A stretch of 64,000 nt of DNA from Gonapodya prolifera JEL478 (Eukaryota; Monoblepharomycota; Monoblepharidomycetes; Monoblepharidales; Gonapodyaceae): contig KQ965816.1 in the NCBI GenBank assembly GCA_001574975.1, forward strand, positions 62,001-126,000. Direction: 5' to 3'. The notes beneath the pieces were generated by a model. It was not told the DNA's origin. It made no database searches and was given only the letters and a program-made list of their open reading frames with translations. Position numbers and translations under genes: made by a program. Of this stretch, positions 1 through 11,283 are shown in pieces. Positions within the stretch are counted from its first letter, which is position 1. Every line of letters begins with the position of its first letter.

Positions 1-374
1 TACTCGCTCCAAAAGAGCGGGAACGTGATCCCCGCTTGCCGAGCGCATGCTATCCATCGCAATCGCTTTTCCAAGTCTGCACGTCACCCATGGACGACAC
101 AGCCTCCTCGACCTCTTACAATCATCCATATATATTACATATTTTGAATTCTGACGTGCACGAAGGCGGGGAACTCCTCTTGGACAAATCCTCTCACACC
201 GAAGACAGTTTGTGTTACATCTGTCCTTTCCACCCACCCCGAAGCTGCACGACCTCCCGGAAGGCACGAGAACTACACGGAGAACAATATTCAGATTTCG
301 ATGTGATCCACCACGTCACGAATTCCTGAACAGCAATAAATTTAGCAGTCATAACAAAATACACGACCACTGCA
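1..374. other. Left-edge stretch without a recognised gene
   Basis: This stretch lies downstream of the minus-strand monooxygenase remnant. It holds only short open frames with no recognisable family signature. I see no RNA gene or repeat in it. It may be the 3' flank of that remnant or of a gene outside the window. Confidence 0.4.
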
Positions 375-2496
375 CTACGCCCTGTCCAAAATCTTCCTCA
401 TCACACCCTCGAGCACCTTATCCGCAGCCTCCACCTTCTTCGCCGACCGCCACCCAACATACCCGTCGGGCCTCGCCAGAACACACCCACTCTCCTCAAC
501 CTCCCTCGACCTCGCCCAATCGTCATACACGTCCAAGTACTCCCTCCCGGCCCCAATCACGGCAACTTTCACATCGACGCCCAGCAGCTCCAACACCTTC
601 TTCGCCGCGGGGACCCACGTCTTGGAACCCGAGATCCCAGTCAGCAGCGCGAAGCTGAGGGCAGATCCAGCGCGCTGATCTTCTTCCCGGTCTCCGTGTC
701 CAAAAGCGACACGTGCGGCAACCTCGCACCGGGCCAGGTCGTCGGGTGGTCGTACAGTTCCGGGTCCTTGGTGTACTTTGGCTCGGGCGTCCCGTCCGGC
801 ACGACGGCCCCGCTCGTGTACCGCTGACCCATCTCGACGCCGTGCGCGTTGAACTCGTAGTCCTTTCCCTCGAGTGCCTTGCGCAGGGCCTCACGTTTGC
901 GGAACCCTTCCTCGGTATCGTCGCACGGGCTAGTGATTCTCTTCTGGATGAGGTCCTGGTCGTTGGTGTTCGCAACACCCAGGGCCTCGAAGATGGGTCC
1001 AAACTCCTCAATGGACTTGCTAGCCCTGTGGATGATCTGCATCCCCACGGGCGTACGTTCGGCGTCGTAGCTTTCGAGCAACTTGGGGCCGGCGAGTCCT
1101 TTCAGGACGAGGGCGAGCTTCCACCCAAGGTTGTACGAGTCCTGCACGGACGTGTTGGAGTCCAGGCCGTTCGAGGGCGACTGACGGCGCACGGCGTCCC
1201 CCGCGCAGAACACGCGGCCTTCCTTGGATGTGTACTTGAAGGCGTGCCATTTGCTGTTTCCCGAGAGCGAGGTGGGCCGGATCTTGACCTTGATCTTGTC
1301 GTCGCCGAGAAGGCGGTGTACGATCTTGGTGGCTTCTTCGTCCGAGACGTGAGTCGGCGGGTTCTTGATGTCGTCTGGAGGGTGGGTTTTTTTTTGGGGG
1401 GGGAGATATGGTTTATTGTCAGAACGGGGAAGTAAAGGCGAAAGCAACGACCAACTTACAACCCCACACAACAAGCCACTGATCCCACATCCTGACCATC
1501 CTCACCAGCCCCAACCGATCCCCCCGACATTCGACCCCGTCTGCAGCACCCAGTACAAAACCGAGGGGCGGTGCGCGACGAGGTGCGTCAGGTCGGCGAC
1601 GAAGACGAATGTTCATGCTGCCCGCAATGTCCGTTTGGCCAGCTGACGGGAGGGCGATGTCTTGCGCGATCTGGGTGGTGTCGTGGCGCAGGTTCGTTGG
1701 TTGTCAAGTTTCGGGTCAGCAAAAGAAAAGGAACAACAAGCTCCACGAGAGTAAACCCTTCCGCGGGGTTATTCACCTCCGGCGGACGTCTCGCTTCCCT
1801 CAACAGCCTCGGTCAGCGCTATCGCGCTTAGGCCTCGGAGTCCTCCCTCGCGTCGCTCGCTCCTGTCGGACAGCTCGGGCTGGACGCGATGTGGTCGCCC
1901 TCACTTTCGGGTCTGGTGAGCCAGATCTTGACGCGGCCTCCCCCGTGAGCGAGGTTCAGAACACGGTGTCCCCCATGAGGTGGTGCGGCGTGCCTTGGAG
2001 GACGATGTCGGATTCGATGCCCAGGTCGCGGAAGACTTCCATGGTGCGTTGGTTGGTGATGTGGGCGCGGGGGGTGTTGGCGGTCCATATGGGTGGTGGG
2101 ATGATGGTGAAGGGAAGTGAGGAAGGCGAGATGATGGTGAGTTGATTCGTGGGGATTCAGGGGGCACGATGGGGTAAGAAAAAGGAGATTCAGTTTCTCA
2201 TGGAAAACAAGCGAGCCACCTCAATCGGTATCGATCCTTCGAGTAGGATTGAATTACATCGAAAGCGACGTGCGCAGCACGACTTTTCCACTTTTCCTAC
2301 TCGTCCCTGTTTTGCACCCCAAGGAAGGTACCGTCTCCCACCAGCACCGCACTACGCACCTGTACTTTGTGATGACGATGTGGTTCACGCCGTACGTGGC
2401 CAGTGCCAGCGCGGCAGTCCCACCGGCAGGCCTACTGCCCACGACGAGGACGTCCGTTGTGTGTACAGGTGCAGATTGGGATTTCTGTTCAGCCAT
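375..2496 (-). pseudogene. Decayed FAD-dependent aromatic (phenol-type) monooxygenase
   Basis: Translated pieces in order match the phenol hydroxylase / 2,4-dichlorophenol 6-monooxygenase class of flavin monooxygenases, which hydroxylate aromatic rings using NADPH and O2. The N-terminus (start at 2496) has the FAD-binding strand TTDVLVVGSRPAGG. A middle piece reads NQRTMEVFRDLGIES, followed by a segment resembling the VAHRPSVLYWVLQ region. The second FAD motif is GDAVRRQSPSNG (about 1215-1180), normally GDAAH, and leads into NTSVQDSYNLGWKLALVLKG. A C-terminal thioredoxin-like tail ends at 375. Plausible introns remain near 2360 and 1457-1379. The pieces lie in different frames without an intron to explain it: near 640 (one base between ALDLPS and FALLTGIS), near 1520 and around 1900-1970. 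A GC-rich block at about 1800-1860 replaces expected coding sequence. I infer a pseudogene; clustered sequencing errors are the alternative. Confidence 0.7.
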
Positions 2497-2707
2497 CGGT
2501 GGTTGATGGGTGGGTGGGATTGATGATGGGTTGGGTGGGAGAAAGTGGCAGCGTTTTTGCAGTTGAAGTTTCACACTATCTCAGAATTTGGTGAATTACA
2601 ATATTACCGTCCTGTCTGTGTGTTATCCTCTGTGGGGGAAGTGTTACTATAGTAGTTGCAATCTTTTGTACACAAACATTTCAATCGAACGCCGCTCCCG
2701 CCTCCCA

Positions 2708-5700
2708 ATGCTACCACTCCACTCCCATCGCTCGCATGGCCACTGGCGTCCCTCCTCCCCCTCATTCCCCTCCTTCCTCCTCCTTCTCCTCCTCGTTTTC
2801 CTCGTACGGGCACCCCACCCTGCGTTTGCCGACCTCCTCGACACGACCGTCTACCAAGCACTCGACCTCGCGCCCTGCACACGTCTGCTCAACGCCTCGG
2901 GTGTCATTGGATGCCAGAGTGAGTCCAAGTCGAACGAAGTGCCGTCGGCAGTCGTTTTCAGCCGTGATGGCGTATCTTCGAGTGATCTGACCTTCGAGCT
3001 TGCCTCTAATTCCTCCTCTTCCTCTCGCGCGGAAAGATTTCGGCGCGTCAGGGGTACTGTACGCCATAGACACGTCAGATGACTTGGCGAGCTTTGTGGC
3101 AGGGACGCAGAAGGACTCGTATGTGGCCGTGGTGCCGATGGCGATGCTGACAACGTGAGTGAGAATGTCCCCCTTGTTTGAGGGCCGAAAGACGGTGAAG
3201 AGCGACAGAAGACAATGGAGGCGTCCTGGAAACTTGATTCGGCCCGCTGCAACGCCGATTTGTAGCTCTCTTTGTCACCTGGAATCCTGGAGATATTTCT
3301 TGACTTGCAAAGAGTACCTTCACTGACCCTCCACTTCACTCCACCTCCAAAGCTCCACCATCCAAACCCTCCGCAACACCGGCAAACTCTCCGCCATCGT
3401 CGTCACACCCGGCACTCTTCTTCCCTCCTCCTCCTCCCCCTTCACTCCTCTCGCCACCTCGGGCTTCGAATGGAACCCCAACGGGACCTCCCTGTCCTTC
3501 CAAAGCTTCGACATTCCCATCTACGCCGCATGGCCCACCTCGAACGCGTCACAGGTCAATATCGACGCGATTAACGAGGCCGTGGCGTATAATAGGGACA
3601 AGGGGTACAACGGGTATCCGATGTATTCGGCGGATTTTGATGGGTTGATGTACGCGCAGAGGGATAGTGATACATGCTTAAGGAGAGGTGAGCGTGTCTC
3701 ATTTGGTCCACCTCTGTTCATCATCCTCGACCCCCTTCCACTTCTACCTCCACCTCCACCCCCCTTCCAGGAACATGCGACCCCGTAGGCTCAGTCTCCA
3801 TCTGGTCCTCACACAGCCGCCTCATCACCCCGTCCGACACAAAACCCATCCTCCTCGTCGCCGCCGCGCTCGACGCGGCCAGTTTCTTCCACGATCTCGC
3901 GACGGGACTCGACACGCACGTCGCGGGGCTGGTGGCGGTTATGGCGGTCGCGGAGGCTATGGCTAGGGTGAGGATGCGGGAGGCGGGGGGGAGGGGAGNN
4001 NNNNNNNNNNNNNNNNNGGAAGGGGGATTGGTGTTGTATAGTAACCGGCGTCGCTCTAACTCCCACAGTCTCCGACCTCGCCCACCACCTTCGCAAAACA
4101 TATCCTCTACACCACTTTCGCCGCCGAGGCCTGGTCCCGGGCGGGCTCTGAGCGGTTCGCGCGGGACCTGCGCACCTTCACATGCGTCAAGGACAAGGAC
4201 GCCGCGTGCCCACTGGTCAACCAGGCGTGCGGGAGACCGTGTGTGGCGAATACGGAGTTTAGGAACGTGTCGTGGGGGAAGTGAGTTTATGCTCGGGGGG
4301 GCGGGGTTGATGATACGGGGGCTCATACTGAGCGATTGTGCGTCCCGGCGCAGTATCGAATCCATCCTCGAACTCTCCCAAATCCTCGGCCCGCTCTACC
4401 CCACATCCCCACCCTCCAACCTCACATTCTATACCCACTCTTCTTCCGCCACGTCATCCCTCGCGTCCCGCCTCGCAGCCGCGAGCGCCGACGCCCTCGT
4501 CCGGATCGTGCCCGCGCAGGGATCCAACGGCCTCCCGCCGTCGTCTTCGGGGGCGTTTGCGAGGAATGGTGTTCCGGCGGTGGTGGTGGTGGAACATAGT
4601 GGGGCGTTTACGAACTCGTGAGTCTGCACGCATCACACCGCGATTTTTGCATTGTTGCAGCATCCCTCCTTTACCCCCACCTCCCGAAAACAATTTTCGA
4701 CCTCCCATCTCAGGTACTACAACTCCGAACTCGACGGGTACCCCTACACGACCTTCAATGCATCTCTGTACACACCCACTGTATGCTCCGTCGCCTCGTC
4801 GACAGCAAAGACGCTGTGGCGGCTAGCGCAGAACCTGGACGCCAACGCGACGTTGCCGACCGGGTGGGACGTGAACTGCACGGTCGTGCGCGACTGGCTC
4901 GACTGCTTCGTGAGGAACTTTTCGTGCCCGTTGGTAACGGGGATTCCGTTCTCGGGTGAGTGACGACGTGGGGGGACTGGCCTGGCACATCGTCGTCATC
5001 AATGTACTCATTCGGACCCCTTGGCTCCCAATAACGTCCACGTCCATTCTCGCTCGCAGTCAGTGGCGCCACGCACGTCTCGCACTACTCCGGCGTCTGG
5101 AACTACTACAACCCCAACCCCATCGCGTACGTCGTGTCGAACTGGCTCACCAGCACGCTCGCCCACACCAAGGGACCCGCCGGTGGATGCAACGCTTCCT
5201 CGCCATGTTCGGCAAATGGGGTGAGTGCTTCAGGGCGACTGGGTACGGGACAAGCAATTGACGACAGAAAATGTGCGCTAGAACCCGAGCGGGACATCAT
5301 GTATTTACAATCAATGCGTAGCGGCTACGGTAAAGTACCACTATGCTTATGGGACAGGTGAGTTCGGGGTGAACGATGCTCCGCCATCGGATCCTGCCCA
5401 AAGCCACCGGATGCTGAAAACCCCGCTGCAATTCAACTAGGGTTGGAGTACGACTTCGACAAGGGTTACTTTACCGTTGTGGACCCCGCACAAGGAACTT
5501 GGACGGAAAGCCGGTACGTCGAACCACATTCTTCGCCTGACATTGGCTACAATCATACTCACATTACTTCCACATAAATTCATTAGGTGGTACAGCACGC
5601 GCTTCCGTATCTTCATGGCCACGTCCCGTACTATACAGGGCGTAGAAGTTGCGGTAGGACTGGCCCTCACTCTGGCAAGTGGGGCGGGGATGTGGTGGAC

Positions 5701-5737
5701 ACGGAGATGGGTCAACGAGAAGATGAAGCAAGCATGA
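2708..5737 (+). CDS. NCSTN: Nicastrin, gamma-secretase subunit
   Basis: Nicastrin is the large glycosylated subunit of the gamma-secretase complex, which cleaves type I membrane proteins inside the bilayer; its ectodomain gates substrates. The chosen start (2708) gives a leucine-rich signal peptide ending near AHPAFAD. It is followed by the family's N-terminal signature CTRLLNASGVIGCQS. Later exons carry an M28-peptidase-like ectodomain, including IWSSHSRL, VAAALDAASFFHDLATG, AEAWSRAGSERF (aligned with the GETFDYIGS region of animal nicastrin), VPAVVVVEHSGAFTNS and YYNSELDGYPYT. Several Asn-X-Ser/Thr sites are present. A single membrane helix near the C-terminus (VEVAVGLALTLASGAGMWW) is followed by a short charged tail. 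I infer about eight introns of 50-120 bases. A run of 19 Ns (3999-4017) falls at an exon-intron region near 4.0 kb, so that boundary is unresolved. The gene is divergent from the monooxygenase remnant, with 211 bases between starts. Family assignment is secure; exact splicing is not. Confidence 0.9.
3999..4017. other. Assembly gap of 19 Ns
   Basis: Nineteen consecutive undetermined bases lie within the nicastrin gene, in a G-rich context, at the 3' end of the exon encoding the AVAEAMARV region or in the following intron. Confidence 0.99.
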
Positions 5738-5923
5738 GTTACATGGAGAATACTCATGCACTGAGATATCACTGCTCTTTGTATTTTTTTGATTATTATG
5801 GTTGGATCCATTATGCAACATGGAATCACCACCCATCTCATCGGGCTGCAATTACGTGGGTATCGACATGTCCGTACTGTGGCCGATGTGACGTCTGCCC
5901 GTCAGGTTTGGAAGGACATACAC

Positions 5924-6707
5924 TCAGTCCGTCTCTGTCATAATAGCAAGAAACTCTTGTTCATTTACTGTCGGGGATAGACATGGGTTAGCTCCGCGAG
6001 TAATCCACAGAGCAACCACGCTATACCCACTCTCTCCATCTTCGTCAATATCAAACTCCTCTATCATAGCCTGCAGCTCCTCGTCATCCAGCTGCTCTCC
6101 AATCTCCTTCGCCACTCGTCTCAAATTCCGGAGCGAGATCTTGCCGGTCCCGTCGTCGTCAAACAGCTTGAATGCGCGCCGAATCTCCTCCACAGGGTCA
6201 CGAGCAAGAATTCGCTCCGTCACTGTTGTGCGAGTAGGTTGAGTGGAAACCAGTCCACGACGAAGGTGGGGTGCCTCGACTCACTCAGTTTAACGAAATC
6301 GTCGTACGAAATCATGTTCTGCCCTTCTCTGTCAACATCGCGCAATATTCTGAGCACTTCGGCCTTTTTCACGTCGAAGCCAAGCGCCCGCATGGCCACC
6401 TGACCGTCGGGGAGGGACAATCTGAATGAATGCGGACGCTCCGCTACCCTCAGTGCCGCCGTACCTTGAGCTCATGATAGTCCAGTTTGCCATCCTTATC
6501 GGTGTCAAAAAGCTCGAACGCCTCCTTCACTTCCTGGCGTTGCTCCTCGGTGAGCTCCTGCGGTTGATTGATCAGAAATTGTTTGACGGTGGACGTTTGT
6601 CATTTGGGGAACATCGCGGGAGCCCTGGGGCGATTGAGCCCCCGAGATGAACCACTTACGGGTCTCGTGTTTCGCCGCTTGACTTTGCTGGGGAAGCCAA
6701 GTGACAT
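5924..6707 (-). CDS. CDC31: Centrin (CDC31-like EF-hand protein)
   Basis: Centrins are small calcium-binding proteins of centrioles, basal bodies and spindle pole bodies, and also act in nucleotide excision repair and mRNA export. Four EF-hand regions appear in order. EF1 is [20 protein letters not shown]2 is degenerate ([19 protein letters not shown]). EF3 is [19 protein letters not shown], and EF4 is [16 protein letters not shown]. The start at 6707 gives a short basic tail, [16 protein letters not shown]. Introns read at about 6660-6591, 6470-6425 (after YHELK), 6285-6230 (DFVKL joined to MTERIL) and 6026-5956 (DEDGE joined to INEQEF) restore one continuous reading frame of typical length (about 165 residues). 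The stop is TGA. The gene converges with nicastrin, with 186 bases between stops. A flagellated fungus would need it at the basal body, but yeasts without flagella also have it. Confidence 0.93.
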
Positions 6708-6786
6708 TGACGCCGATTTCAAAGTTCGAGGCTGTGGCTGGCACATTCATATTGAGCACAAGTTTTGAGTCACCGAAAGAACGATA

Positions 6787-8125
6787 TTACGATTCGGTAG
6801 AGCGAAGTAAATTATAATGCGCTCCTAATCTATAGTAATGTCGGTGGTACCTTTTGGGAGGGACACAATATCGATCCCATAAGCCTCTTTCAGAACGTTG
6901 ACAGTTGGTCGAAGATTTAGCGGACTCACGATATGCGAATAGGCTCTCCTCCATATTCCTCGTTTACTTTTAGAACTGGGGAGTCCGATTGGTGAACGTG
7001 AATGGGACGGTTCAAAATCTGGGAAAGAGCTTGAATCTTGGGACATTTTGAGCGGCACTGTTATGAGAAACCAGCAAACAAAACAGTACGAAGACATACC
7101 TCAACGTCCCCTCCCCAAACAGCTGTATTCTCCAGGGTCTCGCAGTACTTCTCATATTCACCTTCAAGCGAAAGAGGCCCGTCAGGCAATGATGGAACAA
7201 GATTCTTCATGCAAATACACACCGTCGTTCAGAGCATCGCCGTCGGTGTTTGTTAGGAAAGGGGCGAACTGCTCTCTGCGGGTCCGAAGATGGGAAGCTG
7301 TTTGCCGCCGCAAATCTTGATACGTCTGAGCAACAGTAAAGCCGTATCACCGAGTAAGCGTCAAGAATGATATCGTTCGATTCCAACTGGATCCACACCT
7401 GAGGTGTTCCAAGCTGTCCACCAATAGCCCGGTACAGGCAGTGTCCGTCGGCAGGAATGTCCACCAATTCGAGGCCCAACTTCCCAACAGCAACTTTGAT
7501 GTTCCCAAGTTCTTTTTGTCGGAGATCCGGCATGGACTCTGCCTCGAGTGCAGCCTGGGAGCGAAGAGCCTCGATGTCTGCTGCACGCTTATCCTATTTC
7601 ATCAATTCGAAAGGTCATGAAGCTTATATCCACGTCTCTTTGGTGTCCAAAAGGACTGACCTTGCGTTTCTGCTGACGGCCTTTCTTTTTCTGATTCGTG
7701 GGTGTGTTGTGCGAAATTGTCAAAGAATCCATTGCCACATCGACCTCGGCCTTCCACCCAGACAAGATAGGGGTGCTCTGATGAAAATCACAGAGATAAT
7801 GGGAAGCCGCCGAGTGAAAACTCACTTTAGCGTCGGGAACTGAAGCAGTTTCCTCTGCACCTTCAACATTTCCACTGCCACTGGCCAATCGCTCCTGCTC
7901 GCGCTCCTCCCACGATTCCCTTTCGCGCGCTTGCCGTTGCTCCAGCTCTTTATCCAGCCTCTCGCATTCCTCCAGCGCTTCTTTTCGGCGAGCCTTATCT
8001 CCTTTTGGAGCATTTCGCTTGATGGAGGTCTGTATGCCTGTGAGATCCCTGAGCTCACGCCGATGCCGCGAGAGAAGTTCATCCAGGTCTTCTTCCAAGG
8101 AAAGTGGCGGCGGTGGAAGGGACAT
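6787..8125 (-). CDS. OTUD6B: OTU-domain deubiquitinase, OTUD6B-like
   Basis: This is an OTU-family cysteine protease expected to remove ubiquitin. The start at 8125 (MSLPPPPLSLEEDLDELLSR) opens an N-terminal charged coiled-coil half rich in Glu/Arg/Lys, as in OTUD6A/B. The OTU domain follows: the catalytic cysteine is in DIPADGHCLYRAI, then TYQDLRRQTA, EYEKYCETLENTAVWGG and IQALSQILNRPIHVH. Read straight through, the last exon frame lacks the catalytic histidine. Splicing a short intron (GTGAGT at about 6931 to AG at about 6892) instead gives YHRHYYRLGAHYNLLR, with the expected His, and a TAA stop at 6787. The protein is about 300 residues, normal for the family. A stretch of lysines and arginines (NQKKKGRQQKRK) before the OTU domain could be a nuclear or RNA-binding patch. 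Confidence 0.88.
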
Positions 8126-8682
8126 CGTCGAATCTGTTCCACCTTTTACTTTGGTCACCAGTTCACAGTCCACTAAATCGAAAGCGAGAGACGTTTCCGT
8201 TTTGATTTCATGTGGTCGGAATATAAGCAGTCTATGGACTTGAAGCAATCTTAGACAAATTGAAATTGAAATTGATCTTCTGCTTGGCGGTATTGCCAAG
8301 AACGGTCTGGATCAAATAAAGATGTACACCTGCTTATTGATAGTCTTTCTATTTATTTTTCGATATGCTGTAGATGTGTCTTTGCCTCCACCAGTTATAT
8401 ATTGCGAAAACGTGTATATCCAAGGCGGGGACGAGCAACCTAAGCCTCCCTCACCCGAACAACTCGCGCATCCGTAGTCGCGCCGGAACGTGGAAACGGA
8501 TCTGCTCGACTGGAACGAACGCGCTGAGCCTGCCGCGTATACTGGCCCAAGTTCAACCCCGTCCGGCGAAGTTTTATCTCGCAATATATACACATCCACG
8601 ACTTCTACCACAACCAGAGGACAACTTTCCCCTACTTCTCCACACTTACGGACACGAAAAGCGCGCACCCAGCAAAGAGGAA
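8126..8682. promoter_or_regulatory. Divergent intergenic region between OTUD6B and the Zn2Cys6 gene
   Basis: These 557 bases separate two divergently transcribed genes, so they should hold both promoters. Short open frames here (for example on the minus strand around 8312-8680) show no family signature. No RNA gene or clear repeat was seen. Confidence 0.4.
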
Positions 8683-10735
8683 ATGGCCGAGCACGCGCCG
8701 AAAGAGGACCATGCGGTTGAGGAGGCTGGGGTGCCGACTCCAGCCGACGAAAATTTTGGGACGGATCACCCTGTGGTCCCTGCATCAACAGAAGAGCCGG
8801 AACGTGAAGCAAGTCGCAGTGCTGGTGCCTCACTCGAGGACCCGATGGAAGATGGCTCCGCGGTGGATGCAAGCAGGGACACACCACCGGCCGAACATGC
8901 GCCCACGAGAGAATTCTTGGACGTCCTGCCGATTGGCGAACGCGTTCGCCGACGTCGGTCGAGCTCCAAACTTATGTTTGATCGCATGGACGCGCCCCGG
9001 ACGTGGAGTGCGAGCGAGATCGGTGAGTGCAATTGATCACGAAATATTTCCGAGGGAGCGGGTCCCTTTATTCACTCCCTTCTCGATTCTTTACGGACAC
9101 AGCCTTGGATCCAAATGACGTAACCCTGAACATGGACCGTGAATCCCCACCCTCCGACGGTCGCAAGCGAAAGAGTTCAGTTTCGTCATCAGAGGACCAA
9201 ACGAGCAGTGCAGGAGACTCCACTTCGCGCCAGGAGGCTCGAGAGTCGAGCGGAACCCCGAGGGAGCGGAGGCCTTTCGGGAAACGTCTTGCGATGGGGG
9301 CGGCATGCGAGAATTGTCACCGATCGAAAAAGGTGCGTCGTCCCTCCCGAAAATTCAAGTGGCACCAAAGGGATCGTGACTCGAATCACCAAACCCTAAC
9401 CTTGCCGATCAAAATGCACAGCGCTGTGATGGTAAAAAACCTTGTTTAAACTGTGCTCGAAAGGTGAGCTGGTTGCCTCGTCCTACAGAATGCACCAGGT
9501 AGTTTCTGATAGTAATTGCGAATGCACTTCCCCGCCCCAAAGAACCGCACATGTTCATTCACCGACCCGAACGGCATGAGTAAAATCCGCTCTCGCGACA
9601 TCACCCCCCGCCTCGAACAAGCCGAGGTAATGATCCGCCACCTCATTACTGGCACGGACCGACACGGTGGTGGCGGACGGCCCGAGTCGCATGCGCACGC
9701 GCACCTCACAGTCCCCTCGGTCTCCGGCGGCTCTTCTCCCCGCGTGCCCGTGGCCGAGGGCGACCCGTACTACCATCAATATTCGTTCTCGTATGGATCA
9801 GCGACGACTACCCCAAACTCCCACCAAATTGATGGGTACCATTCCCCCAGTCAATACTATCCTTCGCAGGGCGACCATGACTACCAGTACTACCAGGATG
9901 GATGGGGAGTGCCGCGGCAGTCGCATCGTAGACCAAGCAACGGATATCACAGCCAGCAGTACGGTTCCTCCGCGCCATCTTCGCACAGTGCAGTCAATGC
10001 GCCGAGCTCGCATTCCTCGATCTTACCTAAGCCTGAGCAAAAAATGTCATCAAATAGCAGTGCACAATGGATGCAAACACCTTATAATGTGTCGACTTCA
10101 AGACTGTTGTCACTCTCGCACGAACCACTACTGCAGAGTACTGCTCCTAGCAGTGCTCTCAAACTTCCGCTACCAGCGGCACTCTCTGAACCAAGAATGA
10201 ACGGTTTTGCAGGGGACGCGCGGACTGTACCGAATAGATTTCCACTGGTAAGTGCTGACGATAGAATAGAATATTTTCAAAGAAAGTTGAACATCTTGAC
10301 ATACTTAATGAACGGTAGACACAGCCGTCTCCCAACGAATCCGAGCGAAGACCGTCACGTGAGCCGTCTATATCTGGGACTGACGCGACTACTGCAGAAC
10401 CTTCAGGCGAAGCGCCAAGGACGGATCTCGGGATAATGGAATACCTGAACCGGGACGGAAAAGCGAATGCAACGTCACCCAAGTTTCGTCCATCTTTACC
10501 TTCCGTTCACGTACCACCTGTCGAGTCAGGGAGCGCACCCACCTGGAGCAGCACCTCAGACCGTGAGCGCGACCTTAGGAGAACACTGGAGCGGGTCAGG
10601 TGGGAGAGAGACACATTGGTCGTCCAATTGGATCAGGTGTCGCGAGAATTGCTCCACTGGCGCCAAAGATCCAACTCGCTGGAACACCATTTGAGGGCAA
10701 TGCAAAATGGGTCTGGCTATGTTGGATACAATTAG
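8683..10735 (+). CDS. Zn2Cys6 (zinc-cluster) transcription factor with C-terminal coiled coil
   Basis: Zn2Cys6 proteins are fungal DNA-binding regulators with a binuclear zinc cluster. After an acidic N-terminal exon (8683-9023) and an intron to about 9104, the cluster is split over three exons. Joined, it reads CENCHRSKKRCDGKKPC followed by LNCARKNRTCSF, giving the spacing C-x2-C-x6-C then C-x2-C-x6-C. It ends just before DPNGMSKIRSRDITPRLEQAE, the usual linker/dimerisation start. A long Ser/Pro/Tyr/His-rich middle follows. An intron at about 10248-10319 joins NRFPL to TQPSPNESERRPS. The C-terminus has a heptad-like helix (DRERDLRRTLERVRWERD) that should form a coiled coil. The stop is TAG at 10735. 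No fungal_trans domain is visible. Target genes cannot be read from the sequence. Confidence 0.85.
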
Positions 10736-11283
10736 AAGTCTTGATCAAGACCGCCTCGCGGTCTAGCGTGTTGCTTTACGTCCCCGCAGTACACACGTAT
10801 GTCGCACTGACATTTATTTCAGTTGGGTCGCATCTGTTCCCGTTTGAGCTTTCTTGCCAAGTGTAGTATTCACCTTCAAATGCAGTAATGATTTCAACAG
10901 CAGTAATACATTTTGCAGTGAAAAAAATTCGACCTGTTCCACCAGTGCGTAACAGAGAGTGGGACATGTTTTTCACTTGGCTCACTTGGCGCCAAGTGAG
11001 CTGTTCCGCATCCTTATCGATAACCTTATCCAATGAATATTGGCCGACGAAAACTACATAAACACTCTGCTCTTCGACGCGTTGAAGTTCCAAAGCAAAT
11101 CATCTTGGAGCTAAACTCCACTTGATATGTATTTTGGGCTCTTGGTTTGGATGCCTCGTGCCAAGACAGGCCAAGAATAATTAAAAAGGGCTTGGCAGGT
11201 GAATGAATCTATTCCTCTTGGCTTGGCAATCTCATATCCACATCATACGAACAAACACTGGTTATCTCAACCTGATACGCTCA
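10736..11283. promoter_or_regulatory. Upstream region of the homeobox gene with a palindrome and TTGGC/GCCAA half-sites
   Basis: No gene is apparent in these 548 bases. They contain a perfect 22-base palindrome at 10980-11001 (arm GCTCACTTGGC) and many further TTGGC or GCCAA copies between about 10855 and 11230. The region lies directly upstream of the homeodomain gene and is a candidate regulatory region. Confidence 0.5.
10980..11001. repeat. Perfect 22-base palindrome
   Basis: The arm GCTCACTTGGC is followed immediately by its exact reverse complement, with no loop. The half-site CACTTGG also occurs once more directly before it, at about 10974. The shape suits a dimeric DNA-binding protein better than a terminator, since there is no loop or T tract. 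Confidence 0.85.

Noticed and set aside
2588-2707. Alternative nicastrin start at 2588
   Set aside because: It would put 40 residues of non-signal sequence before a good signal peptide that starts at 2708.
6825-7097. OTUD6B-like protein apparently lacking its catalytic histidine
   Set aside because: The open frame ending at 6825 includes an unspliced intron. Using the GT-AG sites near 6931 and 6892 gives a C-terminus with GAHYNLLR, which has the histidine.
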